Positions 4,920 to 5,086 of a stretch of 5,086 bases of DNA are shown piece by piece; the stretch's first letter is position 1; the number at the start of each line of letters is the position of its first letter. Made by a program: the position numbers and the translations under genes. The stretch comes from Pseudomonadota bacterium (lineage in GTDB: Bacteria; Pseudomonadota; Alphaproteobacteria; Caulobacterales; Caulobacteraceae), in the NCBI GenBank assembly GCA_023433655.1, contig JAEYUE010000289.1, forward strand, positions 1 to 5,086, read 5' to 3'. The notes beneath the pieces are model-generated. The model was not told where the DNA came from. It saw only the letters and a list, made by a program, of their open reading frames with translations, and made no database searches.

Positions 4920-5086
4920 TTTCGGCCGCGGCGTCTTCCAGGGCCTCGAGCACCACCCCCTCGGTCAGCAGCTGCGGCAGGATCTGCGGCTCCGCCCGTC
5001 CGGGAGAATAGACCAGGTACAGCGGCACGCCTGACCGGCCATGACGCTGCAGCTCTTCGGTGATGGCGTCGTCGCGGCGGGTCCAG
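4891..5086 (-). CDS. C-terminal end of DsbD/ScsB-type protein-disulfide reductase (cut by window edge)
   Basis: An open minus-strand frame enters from the right edge and ends at a TGA at 4891-4893, giving 64 residues. It begins WTRRDDAITEELQRHGRSG, continues VPLYLVYSPGRAEPQILPQL, then LTEGVVLEALEDAAAEI. This matches the end of the C-terminal thioredoxin-like domain of DsbD-family proteins: the ADWT-x-RD-x-xIT-x-xL helix, the cis-proline strand GVPLYLVY, and the PQ-x-LP-x-LLT segment. DsbD/ScsB passes electrons from cytoplasmic thioredoxin across the inner membrane to periplasmic thiol proteins. The catalytic CXXC motif and membrane segments would lie beyond the right edge, so DsbD cannot be separated from ScsB here. 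The stop lies inside the gene on the other strand (29-base convergent overlap). Confidence 0.87.
   Translation of the reverse strand, partial: WTRRDDAITEELQRHGRSGVPLYLVYSPGRAEPQILPQLLTEGVVLEALEDAAAEITPRAAAGP

Noticed and set aside
1..5086. Mobile elements, CRISPR arrays, tRNA or rRNA genes, toxin-antitoxin or defence cassettes
   Set aside because: I looked for transposase frames, terminal inverted repeats, spaced direct repeats and tRNA-like folds and saw none. The genes are mostly housekeeping and uniform in composition.

Overview
The window is high-GC DNA with tightly packed genes. It looks like the chromosome of an alphaproteobacterium, most likely Caulobacterales (Caulobacter, Phenylobacterium or Brevundimonas type). 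This rests on codon use, the close GroES/GroEL match to that group, and a CIRCE-type element at groES. The taxonomic call is inference from memory of protein families, not a search. I see no mobile element, tRNA, rRNA, CRISPR array or phage gene.

Layout from left to right. (1) Positions 1-868, minus strand: the groES-groEL chaperonin operon, with groEL cut by the left edge after 176 residues. (2) 869-1122: a divergent intergenic region holding a candidate heat-shock or housekeeping promoter and a one-sided degenerate CIRCE (HrcA) operator for groES. (3) 1123-1542, plus strand: a small secreted Tyr/Arg/Gly-rich protein with two copies of a 16-residue motif, followed by a strong intrinsic terminator. 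(4) 1665-2081, plus strand: a FosA-like fosfomycin thiol transferase of the VOC superfamily. (5) 2068-4341, minus strand: pgi (glucose-6-phosphate isomerase) followed 30 bases later by a CYTH-domain gene, probably one transcript; the CYTH gene overlaps the fosA-like gene tail to tail by 14 bases. (6) 4342-4430: a short divergent spacer with a 16-base palindrome. (7) 4431-4919, plus strand: an unrecognised secreted helical protein. (8) 4891-5086, minus strand: the C-terminal end of a DsbD/ScsB-type protein-disulfide reductase, overlapping gene 7 tail to tail by 29 bases and cut by the right edge.

The genes do not form one pathway. They are a housekeeping chaperonin operon, a glycolysis gene with a phosphate-binding CYTH partner, a probable intrinsic antibiotic-resistance enzyme, two small exported proteins and an envelope redox protein. 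I found no convincing new multi-gene system. The points most worth a second look are the asymmetric CIRCE, the repeat-bearing secreted protein with its Cys pair, the Arg-for-Lys change in the CYTH signature, the changed active-site neighbour in the FosA-like enzyme, and the palindrome upstream of pgi.
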